Shown here: positions 18,416 through 29,123 of the stretch, one piece after another
Position numbering within the stretch: position 1 is the stretch's first letter
Layout of the letters: each line of letters begins with the position of its first letter
Source: Zygaena filipendulae
Taxonomy: Eukaryota; Arthropoda; Insecta; Lepidoptera; Zygaenidae
Direction: 5' to 3'
NCBI GenBank assembly: GCA_907165275.2
Contig: CAJRBF020000008.1
Location: 1 to 64,000 of the forward strand
DNA: 64,000 nucleotides
Position numbers and translations under genes: made by a program
The notes under the pieces: generated by a model
The model's database searches: none
Seen by the model: only the letters and a program-made list of their open reading frames with translations
What the model was told of the DNA's origin: nothing

Positions 18416-19009
18416 ATGAGTATAGATAAGTTTGGTCACCATATTCATAAAATAATGCGTTTTTCAGAGCCGATATTTAACGACAATGCTTTATTAAGAT
18501 CGGAAACCGGTGATTATGATTTAAAAGCGGCTAGACTAAAAGGGATTAAACCTCCAGTTGATGCCCACGATGCTGTTAACAAGGAATATGTAGATCAACT
18601 GCAGGTCAGGACTATAAAAGAATTTAATAACCTTGTTGAAAATATGCGTTCTCAAATTATAGTTGATATTACAAATACTATTGCATCTATTTTGAAAACG
18701 CACAATGCATTATTAAGATCAGATACTGGTGATTATGATCTTCAAACAGCAAGACTTAAAGGCATCAAATCACCAGTTGAAGCACACGATGCCGTTAACA
18801 AGGAATATGTTGACCAATTAAACATCATGACGTTGACAGAATTCAATAAGCTTATTGGTAGATTGGGTTCTCAAATTGACAGCAATTCATCTACTTTAAA
18901 AGCCATTACTCCAGGTCCAGTGAATCAGTTACAAGAAAAACCTAATAGGAAAGTGGTTAATAACAATACTAAAACTGCCACGGAAAATGTCAAAACAGCA
19001 AGTAGTTAA
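18416..19009 (+). CDS. Fibre-like repeat protein, Polinton M copy
   Basis: From the ATG at 18416 (MSIDKFGHH, shared with the other copies; an earlier ATG at 18383 only extends the frame). Both AVNKEYVD repeats are kept and the C-terminus is full length, overlapping the integrase start at 18987 by 23 nt. This shows that the long form is ancestral and the early stop in Polinton 2 is derived. Confidence 0.75.
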   Translation: MSIDKFGHHIHKIMRFSEPIFNDNALLRSETGDYDLKAARLKGIKPPVDAHDAVNKEYVDQLQVRTIKEFNNLVENMRSQIIVDITNTIASILKTHNALLRSDTGDYDLQTARLKGIKSPVEAHDAVNKEYVDQLNIMTLTEFNKLIGRLGSQIDSNSSTLKAITPGPVNQLQEKPNRKVVNNNTKTATENVKTASS

Positions 19010-19560
19010 TGAAATCCATAAAGCTGCTCGAAAAAACTTTGTGAGGCGTTCTGTTGTTCTGAAAGGTATCGATGATTTATGGCAAGCTGATCTTATAGAT
19101 GTGCAAACTCTCAGAAAATATAACAACGATCAAAAATATATTCTTATAGTGATAGATTGCTTTTCAAAGTATGCTTGGGCTCTACCATTAAAATCTAAAA
19201 CAAAAACTAATGTGACTCAAGCTTTTGAACGCATACTATTGAAGAGCAAAAGAAGCCCTCACAATTTGCAAACCGATATGGGAACCGAGTTCTACAATGA
19301 TTTGTTTCAAAAGCTTATGAAGAGATATAACATATCTCACTATTCAACGTTCTCAATTAAAAAAGCTTCGATTGTTGAACGTCTTATTAGAACTATAAAG
19401 CATAGACTTTTTAAGTGTTTTAGTTTGAAGGGGAATTACAAATGGTCTGATAATACTTTGAAAAATGTTATGCAATCTTATAACAACACAGAACATCGCA
19501 CTATTGGTTTTAAGCCGGTAGAAGTAAAAAAATCCATGGAGCCTTATGTAAAAGCAAAAT
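18987..19560 (+). pseudogene. Integrase N-terminal part, split by a LINE
   Basis: The frame runs from MSKQQVVNEI through the three catalytic positions (WQADLID, LQTDMGTEF, SIVERLI) and ends where LINE sequence begins after GTAAAAGCAA. Homology resumes at 22711, so the two parts were one gene. Confidence 0.9.
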
Positions 19561-22500
19561 TCAAAATTCAAAATTCAAAAGCTCTTTATTACTTAGGATC
19601 GGTTACAATCACTTGTAATCGTCAGCAGGTTCTTAAAACTATAAATTACCGTCAGTTCGGAATACGTCCTCTGCTGAGAAGAACTGACAAGAAACTCAGC
19701 AGGGCTGTCTTTAAATGATCTTACTTATAAACTAGGAGAACAAAAAATTGTAATTGGATAGAGCAATTCATTCCCAAACGTCTGTATCATTTAAATAGTC
19801 TACTACACTATAATATGCTTTATCGCATAATCTGTGTTTAATAAGCGTCTTGAATTTATTAATTGACAAATTAATTACATCGTTTGGGAGTTTGTTGTAA
19901 AAGCGTATACATTGTCCTTTAAATGACTTAGAAATTTTATGGAGCCTAGTCTTAGGCACAACGAGTTTATCTTTATTTCTTAAGTTAAGATTATGTAGAT
20001 CACTGTTTTTCTTAAAGTTGCCTAAATTTTTGTGAACATATAATAAATTCTCGTATATATACTGAGAATGTACAGTCATTATTTTAAACTCACTGAATTT
20101 AGTTCTCAGTGAATCCCGAGGGCCCAACTTATAGATTGCGCGAATGGCTCGTTTCTGCAACACGAATACAGAATCGATATCCGCGGCACTACCCCACAGC
20201 AGTATGCCGTATGACATAATGCTGTGGAAATAACTAAAATAAACTAAACGCGCGGTATTAATATCAGTAAGTTGACGGATTTTCTTGACAGCATAAGCCG
20301 CCGAGCTTAATCTACCTGATAACTTTTTATATGTGGGCCCCATTGTAATTTTGCATCTAATGTTATACCTAGAAAGACAGTTTCATCGACCATTTCCAAA
20401 TCCTCATTATTAATCAGTAATCTGGTTTTTACTTGTTTAACATTTTTGGTCACAAATCTTATACATTTGGTTTTATCACGGTTTAGTAATAAGTTATTAG
20501 CATTAAACCAGTGTACTATTTTAGAGAGAGCATTGTTCACATCGTCTACAGCCGATTGCTGTCTATTAACCTTAAACACTAAAGATGTATCATCTGCAAA
20601 CAATACTATCTCATGGTTGTCCCTCACTAGATAAGGTAAGTCATTTATATAAACAAGGAACAGGAATGGTCCTAATATAGATCCTTGGGGTACTCCCATT
20701 ACCACGGCAGAACCATGTGATCGTTTTCCGTTGACATCAACCCTTTGGATCCTATCACTCAAGTACGAAGTAAGAAGATCCAAAGCTACACCTCGTATTC
20801 CGTAATAGTGTAGTTTCCTGACCAAAGTTATATGCTCAACACAATCAAAGGCCTTGGATAAATCACAAAACACTCCATAAGCATCACGTGACTCCTCCCA
20901 GGCCTCAAAAATATTTTCAATTAATTTAATTCCTGCATCAGTTGTAGAGCGACCACGAGTAAAACCGAACTGTTTATGATGCAGCAAGTCGTTTTTATTA
21001 AAGTATGCGAGTAGTTGGCTAAGTATAAGCTTTTCAAATATTTTACTAAATGTGGGTAGTACTGAAATTGGTCTAAAGTTAGTAGGGTCTGTTGTACTAC
21101 CTGTTTTAAACAAAGGTGTTATTTTACTATATTTCATTTGGTCAGGAAACACACCACAGTCTATACATTTATTAAATATATCAACTAAATCTAGTGCAAT
21201 AATATCAATTAATGAACTTATAATAGTAACAGAAATCCCCCACAGATCAGCTGTTTTTTTAAGATTTATTGTCTTAAACACCTTGAAGATATCATATACA
21301 CTTACATGGCTAAAACTGAATTCATTAGAACATTCTGGAACATTTTCCTTAAGAAGTGACTCTGCAACGGGGGTGGAAGAGCCTAAAGTGCTGGTTAAAG
21401 AAACGGGTATTTTAGCGAAGAAGCTTTCAAACTCATTCGCGACTTCCAAATCTGACTGAATGATTTTACCATTAACACATAGCTTAAAGTTAGTGTCACC
21501 AAATTTAGCTTTACCAGTTTCTTCATTAATTACTTTCCATGTGGCTTTAATTTTATCATTACTATTTTTGATCTTTGAACTAATAAAATGGGACTTACAT
21601 AACATGCAAACTGATTTGAAAATTTTTGAATATGATTTTACATACTCTTTAAACTCTTCACTATGATTGAACTGCCTTTCATAGTATAACCCATATAACA
21701 CTTGCCTACTTTTGTGTATTCCTACTGTTGCCCATTCGCTAAAGGCTGGACTGTTGGTAACTGTGATCACCTTGGAACTAAATATTGAGTTATAATGATG
21801 ATGAAACGTTTGAAAGAAGGAATTATATAAGGAATTAGGATCTGAGTTTGACTGTGTAAAAGATAAGTTATTAATCAGTTCTACCCGCATTCGCTCCAAG
21901 CGATCAGTAGTTACCGGCACATAATTAATTTTCCTTTTAGTTTCATGGTTTTTTTTTATTTCAAAGTTTATTAACTGACCAGAGTGGTCAGAGTCTAATT
22001 TGTTAATAATATTCTTGTGTTTGGGAACTACATCACTATAAATATTATCCAAACAGGTTGACGTAGTAGTGCATATCCTAGTAGGCTCCATAAATAAATT
22101 TAAAAGATTGTGAGATTTGAATAAATTTAGAATATTACAAGACAAGGATGTTTTTTCTAGAATGTTAATATTAAAATCTCCACATACAAATAACTTCTTA
22201 CCAGTATTACTTAACTTGCATAAAACAACATCCATAATTTCTGAAAAATAAGTGTAATCGCCAGAAGGAGGTCTATATACACAAACAACAATGAATTGCT
22301 CTAATTGTACACAGGCAAGCTCAATTACACATTCTACAGAGAGAGATACAATATCCTTCCTTTCTTTAAATTTAAGGTTTTTATTTATAAATATTAACGA
22401 CCCCCCATGTATTGCATTCACTCTGCAGAATGAGCTACCAACCCGGTGATTACTGAAATTAAACATGAGCTGATGCCCCCTTAACCAGTGTTCTGTAATA

Positions 22501-22710
22501 CACATAATACTAATACTCTCCGAATTCATGAATAATTCCAGCTCCAGCTGCTTGCCTGCTGTCAAACAATATATATTTTGATGCACCAGGTTAATACAAT
22601 GAACATTTGAAGTATGCTTTTTCTTTGGACTCCCTTTCAAACAATAATAATCATTTGTCATGTCAGATAACTTAATTAGATTAGTGCCAGAGGTCATCTC
22701 TGTTGTCTTA
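19561..22710 (-). mobile_element. LINE (CR1/Jockey-group) inserted in Polinton M integrase
   Basis: Its 3' end on the minus strand is a short repeat of TTTTGAA units (about 19561-19582), typical of LINEs with microsatellite tails. No ORF1 is seen, so it is 5'-truncated just ahead of the endonuclease. The integrase sequence on either side is otherwise continuous. Confidence 0.82.
19768..22697 (-). pseudogene. LINE ORF2: AP endonuclease and reverse transcriptase, one frameshift
   Basis: The first frame (22697-20307, 796 aa) holds an exonuclease-endonuclease-phosphatase domain (TEHWLRG, YRPPSGDY, CGDFNIN) and a reverse transcriptase (FDLSKAF-like CDLSKAFDCV, GVPQGSILGP, FADDTSLVF). A second frame (20343-19768) continues the C-terminal domain. 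The two overlap by 37 nt, so one indel near 20310-20340 separates them. Otherwise no stop is seen, so the insertion is fairly young. Confidence 0.88.
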
Positions 22711-23078
22711 ATATTATTAAATCACACTCGCTTCCATCTATACTGAAAAAACCTAAATATAAACTGGGAGATTGTGTTCGTATCAGCAAATACAAAACTT
22801 GTTTTGAAAAGGGATATACTCCTAACTGGTCTACAGAATTATTTACTATTAAAAAAGTAAATAATACAAATCCCCAAACATACCGTCTTGAAGATATGCG
22901 TAAGCAGCCTATTTTCGGAACTTTTTATGAAGAAGAACTTCAGAAGACCAATTATCCGGATGTGTATTTAATTGAAAGAGTTTTAAAAAAGAAAGGAAGC
23001 AAATTATTCGTTAAATGGTTAGGGTTACCTTACAACGAAAACAGCTGGATTGATAAATCCTCAGTAGTAAGAAAGTAG
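22711..23078 (+). pseudogene. Integrase C-terminal part with chromodomain, Polinton M
   Basis: It continues the split integrase. A basic linker is followed by the chromodomain (ERVLKKKG through KWLGLPYNENSWI) and a stop at 23076. No internal stop is seen, apart from the LINE break. Confidence 0.88.
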
Positions 23079-23135
23079 GTAAGAAGTTATATAATCATAA
23101 ACAGCTTCATAACATTACCCATTTTACCTCAAGTC

Positions 23136-23864
23136 ATGCAAGGTGGTGGACTCGTTAACGACCTAATAAATAACTTACCTTTTGAGATTCATTTTCCGGG
23201 ATATAATTATTGTGGACCAGATACAAAACTTCAGAAACGTTTACAAAGACGTGACCGAGGGGTGAACAAGTTGGACGAAGCTTGCATGCATCACGATATT
23301 GCCTACACGAATAACACAGATTTACCTAGTCGACACAAAGCAGACTTGCGATTGCTTGACATGGCTAAGCAAAGGTTAAAAGCAAAAGATGCCGGGAAAG
23401 GCGAAAAACTAGTCTCATGGCTAGTCAGTAAAGCAATGAAAGCTAAAGTAAAATCAGGTTGGGGTGTTAAATCATTCAAACATTTTGTCTCAAAAATTCG
23501 TTCACATGTCAAAAAATTAAAACCAAAAAACCAAAAATCCCACATAAATTTGGCTTATACAACTGCTAAAAGAATGTTTCCACTTGGTAGGCAAATCAGA
23601 TTGCCGCGAGTAATACCAATACCTAAAACTGGAGGAATATTACCGCTAATTCCCATATTTGCGGGCTTGTCAGCTTTGGGTGCTTTGGCGGGAGGTGCGT
23701 CTGGAATCGCAAAAACTGTTAATGATTATAAATCTGCTCAGAAGAATTTGCAGGCAACAGAATGTCATAATAAAACCATGGAGGCTATAGCATTGGGAAA
23801 AGGCGTGTATATAAAGCCCTATAAAAGCGGCAAAGGTTTATTTGTAAAAGCTTCAAAAAACTAA
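23136..23864 (+). CDS. PLA2-like protein, Polinton M copy
   Basis: 242 residues, open throughout, with the catalytic HD (ACMHHDIAY) kept. The calcium loop reads YNYCGPDT, with Asp where the other copies have Gly. This could impair calcium binding. The hydrophobic Gly/Ala segment and C-terminal GKG motifs are retained. The frame ends with the same slippery A AAA AAC and TAA. Confidence 0.85.
   Translation: MQGGGLVNDLINNLPFEIHFPGYNYCGPDTKLQKRLQRRDRGVNKLDEACMHHDIAYTNNTDLPSRHKADLRLLDMAKQRLKAKDAGKGEKLVSWLVSKAMKAKVKSGWGVKSFKHFVSKIRSHVKKLKPKNQKSHINLAYTTAKRMFPLGRQIRLPRVIPIPKTGGILPLIPIFAGLSALGALAGGASGIAKTVNDYKSAQKNLQATECHNKTMEAIALGKGVYIKPYKSGKGLFVKASKN
23855..23861 (+). promoter_or_regulatory. Candidate -1 frameshift site, Polinton M
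   Basis: A AAA AAC in phase with the PLA2 frame, directly before TAA. The five bases after the stop differ from Polinton 1/2 (TTAAG against CTACG), but the -1 frame stays open and keeps its length. Confidence 0.6.
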
Positions 23865-24229
23865 TTAAGCTACCTAATCGTGCTTTGACCAATGTAGACA
23901 TTTTAAAGTATGCAGCAGATATACCGTATTTCAATGGTGTGTACATGAAAGATGAACTACCCAGAACTCCGAGGAATATTGAATGCGGTATCGTTAACTT
24001 AGATGATTCAAAAAATGAAGGAACACATTGGGTAGCTTATACAAAATGTAATAATTACTGTGAATATTTTGATAGTTATGGTGATCTAAAACCACCATTT
24101 GAATTAGTGAAATACTTAAAAAATATGGATATTTTTTATAACTATAACAGATATCAAAACTTCAATACCGTTAATTGTGGTCATTTATGTTTAAAATATT
24201 TATGGAAATTTTGGAATAAAAAAGTATAA
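23861..24229 (+). CDS. PRO: Adenain-like protease, Polinton M copy
   Basis: The His (GTHW), Asp (YFDSYG) and Cys (NCGH) are intact. No ATG precedes the conserved LPNRALTN start; the only near start is a TTG. It has the same 122 codons after the shift point as the other copies. Confidence 0.85.
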   Translation, partial: LIKLPNRALTNVDILKYAADIPYFNGVYMKDELPRTPRNIECGIVNLDDSKNEGTHWVAYTKCNNYCEYFDSYGDLKPPFELVKYLKNMDIFYNYNRYQNFNTVNCGHLCLKYLWKFWNKKV

Positions 24230-24265
24230 AATAATACCTTTTCTTTTACTTATGCCATTTACAAA

Positions 24266-24955
24266 ATGTCTTTGACACTATCAATTACTGGGAACTCATC
24301 AATTTTAACTACCTATTATTCTCCCGCACTTGAACTTGAAGGAGAATATGAGTGCGCTCTGTTATATTTATCAACATTTAATTCAATTCCAAATATTGAT
24401 TATAGAAATAATAAATTTTATTTTGGCACTAATGAAGTAATCACATTACCGGAAGGATCATATGACTTGCAAGATATCAGTGATTATTTAAAATCAGAAA
24501 TAAAGGATGCAACGCTTCAACTTCGTTGCAATAACAATAATACATTAAAAATATCATTACACTGCACCAAAGATATTGATTTTACGAAAACAGATTCTTT
24601 AGGAAATTTGCTGGGGTTTGGTAATAAGTTTCTGAAAGCAAATAAATGGCATGTTCCACATCTACCAGTGAACATTTTGCCTACGACCGTGGTGAGAGTC
24701 GAATGTGATATAGTGAGTGGATCATATATAAATGGTGAACCAAGCCATATTGTTTACGAATTTGCACCCAACGTGCCGCCTGGATATAGAATCATCGAAG
24801 CCCCGAAAAACGCGATATATTTTCGTATCAACCAAAATAATATCAGCTGCATACATATCAAATTTTTGGACACAAATAATCGCTTAGTTAATTTACGTGG
24901 TGAAGAAGTGCAACTGTTTTTGCATATAAGAAATAAAAGGAATGATCGATTATAA
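24266..24955 (+). CDS. Penton protein, Polinton M copy
   Basis: 229 residues, open, closely matching the 228-residue copies with one extra Asn in a poly-Asn stretch (CNNNNTLK). The conserved VPPGYRIIEAPKNAIYFRIN segment is identical. Confidence 0.82.
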   Translation: MSLTLSITGNSSILTTYYSPALELEGEYECALLYLSTFNSIPNIDYRNNKFYFGTNEVITLPEGSYDLQDISDYLKSEIKDATLQLRCNNNNTLKISLHCTKDIDFTKTDSLGNLLGFGNKFLKANKWHVPHLPVNILPTTVVRVECDIVSGSYINGEPSHIVYEFAPNVPPGYRIIEAPKNAIYFRINQNNISCIHIKFLDTNNRLVNLRGEEVQLFLHIRNKRNDRL

Positions 24956-25172
24956 TAAATACGTGCCACAACAATCAAAAACCACCAGTTCTACGCTGCC
25001 TACCTTCAAAAAAACATCTCGCAGTAGAAAAAAAACTAAATTAACTAAAGAAAATAAAGCATTCCTAAAATTAATCGGATTATTAAAATTAATATCTTGG
25101 ACGTTTTATCTATTCCATCTTACGATAATTCTGTGGAAAGTGTTGAATTCCATTCATACAAACCATATGTGA
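24942..25172 (+). pseudogene. Small basic protein, Polinton M copy, stop codon lost
   Basis: This copy has the single-block form, without the internal duplication of Polintons 1/2. A G-to-T change at 25090 removes the TGA stop, so the frame reads on about 26 codons into capsid sequence. Confidence 0.75.
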
Positions 25173-26302
25173 CAAGTTTTAACAGGAATGATGAGATACG
25201 CATTCCGATCAATCAACAAGATTTGTACATACTGCCTTCAGCCAGCACTTTATACTTGGAAGGAATGGTCGATGTTCGAAAACGAGAAACCAAAGAGCGA
25301 GTAAACAATGTTAATTTTACAAATAATTCACTTCTGTACCTGTTCCAAGATATTCGGTATGAATTAAATGGAATCGAAATAGATAAATTAAAAAATGCGG
25401 GAATAAGTACGACAATGAAATCGTTAGTGTCAATGAATGAGAGTGAATCTAAAATATCAAGAGCCTGGGGCTGGGACATTGAAGGTATCACAAATACCAC
25501 TGGAGGCAGCTTCGCTGTTTCCATACCTCTCAAAAACATACTTGGCTTTGCAGAAGATTATCAAAAAGTCGTAATGAATTGTCGTCATGAATTGATATTA
25601 TTACGAAGCAATACAAACTTAAACGCCGTTAAACTTAACAGCGATGAGGTTATCGAAGACGTGATCATTAATAAAATTATTTGGAGGGTACCGCATGTAC
25701 GAGTTTCCGACAGAGAAAAAATTAATCTCCTTAAATTGTTAGAAAAAGACCGACCAATTCAGATAGTATTCAGAAACTGGGATCTGTATGAATATCCAGC
25801 TTTGCCTAAAACTACGAAAAATACATGGTCAATAAAAACTGCATCTCAAATAGAAAAACCACGATATGTAATTATTGGATTGCAAACTAACAGAAAGAAT
25901 AGTGCAAGTGCTGACATGTCTCAGTTCGATCATTGTAACCTGAGTAACGTCAAGGTGTACCTTAACTCGACCTAATTTCCATACGAAAATTTAAATATAA
26001 ATTTTGCAAATAACAGAATTGCTTTATTATATGAGCAATACGTAAGATTTCAACAGTCGTATTACGGACGTCGTACGGAACCTTTACTAAACCCTAAGCA
26101 ATTCAAAGATTTAACACCGTTGTTCGTCATCGATTGCTCCAGACAAAGTGACAATTTGAAGTCAGGTCCTGTTGTCGACGTGCGTGTTGAACTCGAAGCG
26201 GATTCTGAGATACCTAACCAAACTTCAGCCTACTGCCTCATACTCAACGATTGCATCATCGAATATAAACCACTCAGCAGCACAGTGAAGAAGATATCAT
26301 GA
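25088..26302 (+). pseudogene. Major capsid protein, Polinton M copy, start lost and nonsense codon
   Basis: The start ATG of the other copies is ATT here (25088-25090). An in-frame TAA at 25973-25975 replaces a Tyr codon. The rest of the frame (25097-25975 and 25976-26302) remains alignable to the 404-residue protein, including FQDIRYELNGIEID. This copy cannot make full-length capsid protein without another start. Confidence 0.9.
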
Positions 26303-26799
26303 ACCCTGACATGGTAATCGTGGATCTTCAAGGTTTTAAAGATAAGGACAATAAATTTATTGTTAAAGAAGTGGCGATTGCAACACAATACCAAACACAA
26401 ACTTTTTTAGTTAAACCACCGTATTCCTATCGGTATCTAACCGGAGAAGAAAAGAAGCAAGTTAAGTGGTTACAACGACACCGAGGTATTTACTGGAATG
26501 AAGGCTATATAGATTATAGAGAGTTTCAACGGGTCGTAACCCCTTATTTAGAACATAAAAAAATTCTTACAAAAGGACTCGAAAAAACAAAGTGGATTCA
26601 AGAATTGTGCTCAAACTGTGAAGTTATAGATATAAGTGAAAAACTACAAGAAAAAGGATTTCCAAATTTTGTAATGTTACATAAAATGTACTGCACTGAT
26701 TTATTTAATCATAATTGTGTAAATCATAAAAAATGTTGTGCTTTAAAAAATGCCATTTGTTTGAGATTGTGTTATTTAGAAAACTACTGTAATATTTGA
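26299..26799 (+). CDS. Exonuclease-like protein, Polinton M copy
   Basis: 166 residues, open, same length as the others. DLQGF, KEVAI and the C-terminal Cys/His cluster are kept, which supports those as functional positions. Confidence 0.65.
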   Translation: MNPDMVIVDLQGFKDKDNKFIVKEVAIATQYQTQTFLVKPPYSYRYLTGEEKKQVKWLQRHRGIYWNEGYIDYREFQRVVTPYLEHKKILTKGLEKTKWIQELCSNCEVIDISEKLQEKGFPNFVMLHKMYCTDLFNHNCVNHKKCCALKNAICLRLCYLENYCNI

Positions 26800-26995
26800 A
26801 ATACTTCGAATTTTGAGTAAAATTAAATAACTATCAAATGAAAACTTAGTTTTTATCAAAACTAACCCATTCCATAGGTACTTAGTAAATGAGAACACGA
26901 TTCTATTCTGCAAGTCATTTTTTATTAAGTAAAAATAAATATTAACAAAAAACGTAATTTATAAACTTCACATATATAAACACGCACTATCTTCT
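26800..26995 (+). other. Polinton M 3' remnant
   Basis: Convergent terminator region alignable in patches to 36671-37010 of Polinton 2. It ends within what would be the 3' end of the 148-aa gene (ATATATAAACACGCACTAT against ATGTATAAACATGCACTAT). Beyond this the sequence is unrelated. Confidence 0.6.
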
Positions 26996-27065
26996 TCTAT
27001 CGGGATATAAATAATTCCAAGATGGCGGACGGATTCGAAATGGCTGGCGAAAAAAGTTAAGCATA

Positions 27066-27648
27066 ATTGTTCTCCCAGAAGGAGCATCTCTAGGTCGATA
27101 TAATGTATTTAAGATGTGGAAAGAAGGTTTCTGTGATTGTGGGAAAACCTTGACATCTTCGATTCCTGCTCCTCATCAGGTAGTGAGTTGACTGCCCGCC
27201 GAAACTATCCATCAAAAGTAAAACTGTTACTTACAAAGTTTGATCCACACCTTGGGCAAATTTCAATAGTGAAACTTTTTTTTCAAAATGGCGGAAAAAA
27301 TCATGGCCGCCGAACAAAATTCAAACTCGATTATCTCCGAAACTAAAAGAGTCAGGTGGGGGGTGCTCGAACAAATGTCATAGAGGTCAATGGGGGGCAA
27401 CCGCCTGGTGTGGTAAAAATCCAAAATGGCGAATTCAAAATGGCGGCCGAAAAAAAAGTTGATCCGATCCGGGTGAGGTTCGGCATCCGGGGGTTTTTGA
27501 GGTCGCTGATGCCGAATATCGAATCAGTTTTTCGATTGCGTCATTTTTCAAGATGGCCGCCGAACATTAGTTGTTTGTATGGGGAAATTGTTTCGGCCCT
27601 GGCTCGGAAACGCGAGCTGCTCGCAGCTCGCGCACAGGGCGAATCTAG
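27066..27648 (+). mobile_element. Non-autonomous Helitron-like repeat, unit 1
   Basis: The 3' end has the Helitron layout: a perfect 10-bp-stem hairpin (CGCGAGCTGC, TC loop, mirrored; 27611-27632), 12 nt, then CTAG (27645-27648). The body contains runs of AAAATGGCGG and GGCCGCCGAACA. An apparent frame at 27356-27664 is conserved in unit 2 only because the DNA is, so I do not call a gene. The 5' boundary is taken as the start of similarity with unit 2 and is approximate. DNA at 26996-27065 is related but unassigned. Confidence 0.65.
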
Positions 27649-27691
27649 TTATTATAATATATAAAGCTGGATTACCACTCACTCATTGACA

Positions 27692-28276
27692 TAATTGTTC
27701 TCCCAGAAGGAGCATCTCTAGGTTGATATAATGTATGGAACATGTAGAGGGGACGTTTCGGTGATTATGGGAAAACCTCGACATCTTCGATTCCTGCTTC
27801 TCATCAGGTAGTGAGTCGACTGCCCGCCGAAACTATCCATCGAAAGTGAAAACGTTTCTAACTAAATTTCATCCACACCTTGGGCAAATTTCAATAGTGT
27901 AACTTTTTTTTCAAAATGGCGGAAAAAAACATGGCCGCCGAACAAAATTCAAACTCGATTATCTCCGAAACTAAAAGAGTCAGGTAGGGGGTGCTCAAAC
28001 AAATGTCATAGAGGTCGATGAGGGGCAACCGCCTGGCGTGGTAAAAATCCAAAATGGCGGATTCAAAATGGCGGCCGAAAAAAAAGTTGATCCGATCCGG
28101 GTGAGGTTCGGCGTCCGGGGGTTTTTGGGGTCGCTGATGCCGAATATCGAATCAGTTTTTCGATTGCGTCATTTTTCAAGATGGCCGCCGAACATTAGTT
28201 GTTTGTATGGGGAAATTGTTTCGGCCCTGGCTCGGAAACGCGAGCTGCTCGCAGCTCGCGCACAGGGCGAATCTAG
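27692..28276 (+). mobile_element. Non-autonomous Helitron-like repeat, unit 2
   Basis: A second copy in direct orientation. The same hairpin is at 28239-28260 and CTAG at 28273-28276. It shares the opening CATAATTGTTCTCCCAGAAG with unit 1. Head-to-tail pairs are common for Helitrons. It differs from unit 1 by scattered substitutions. Confidence 0.65.
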
Positions 28277-28979
28277 TTATAAGTATAATGAGTGAAAACT
28301 ACTATATGAACCTCCGATTGTTGCGATCGTTTCACATTATTACTATTTTAATTTTTAATAGTCAAATCTATGAGATTACTGTGTGAAATACGATAAATAT
28401 AATATATATCTTCGTATTATGCAAGACAATCACGTACTAATAATATAAAACTGAAACTATCTTAGTTTCTTATCATGATGTACCTCCTAATTATTTTTTA
28501 TTATCTCGATAGGTAGGTTCATTTGACATTTTCCGATTTTTAACTATTACTGTAACATAAAGTGAAAAACAAAACTCTCAGGTTACATGACGTAAAACAG
28601 ACTTAAAAAGAATTCCAATGCTGAGTGTGCATATGCAATGTTAGTTCAGGAGCTGTTACTTATTATAACATGCGATAATTAATTCACTAGCTTTTGTCCG
28701 CGGGTTCACTCGCGATCATGTAGATTTTCTTTAGTCAATTTCCTATCCTTCGCAAACAGTTACTTTTTTGGATGAAAGATATTATAATTATGTTATTTTC
28801 AATGTTCAAAGTGTATGCGAAATTTCATGATTGTTATCGGTTGAGTACTTAGCCAAGGCTTTGAAAATTTTATTGTTGTAATTTTTAAAATAACAATAAG
28901 AAAAAAGTTGTATCTTATTTATCAACTAAGTAGATTAAGTTCTAGGTTCATTAGCAAGCTAATTAGGTCTAAGTAATTC
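28277..28979. other. AT-rich DNA left of Polinton 2
   Basis: No gene. It includes GCTTTTGTCCGCGGGTTCAC at 28691-28710, a motif common in dispersed insect repeats (SINE/LINE tails). Confidence 0.5.
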
Positions 28980-28985
28980 AACAAT
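28980..28985. repeat. Target-site duplication AACAAT, left
   Basis: An exact 6-bp match to 45977-45982 on the other side of Polinton 2. Six base pairs is the Polinton integrase signature. Confidence 0.9.
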
Positions 28986-29123
28986 AGTAGGTATATATTG
29001 TATGTTCTGGACCACTTCGTTCTTTCGCAATGAGCGAGCACGTGCTCGCTCGCGAAATCACTCCGATGGTCCAGACCATACAATATATACCAATCAAAAT
29101 GATTCACTTGTCGGATCGATCAT
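28986..29123 (+). repeat. Polinton 2 left terminal inverted repeat (138 bp)
   Basis: Inverted match to 45839-45976. The outer 100 bp (28990-29091) is itself an imperfect palindrome centred on GCGAGCACGTGCTCGC (29034-29049). Confidence 0.93.

Larger units (their letters stand above)
17890..26995 (+). mobile_element. Polinton M, older diverged copy, truncated at both visible ends
   Basis: Same gene order and orientation as Polinton 2, from the middle of the 291-aa gene to just past the exonuclease-like gene. Amino-acid and nucleotide divergence from Polintons 1 and 2 is clearly higher than between those two. It is interrupted by a LINE. It carries a lost start codon, a nonsense codon and a missing polymerase half. 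Neither terminal repeat is visible. The left part should lie beyond the Copia/Polinton 1 insertion. The right end breaks near 26995, just inside the gene matching 36993 of Polinton 2. Confidence 0.88.

Noticed and set aside
27356..27664. 102-codon frame, similar to one at 28038-28295
   Set aside because: Conserved only because the whole Helitron-like repeat is duplicated; it overlaps the terminal hairpin and starts without context.
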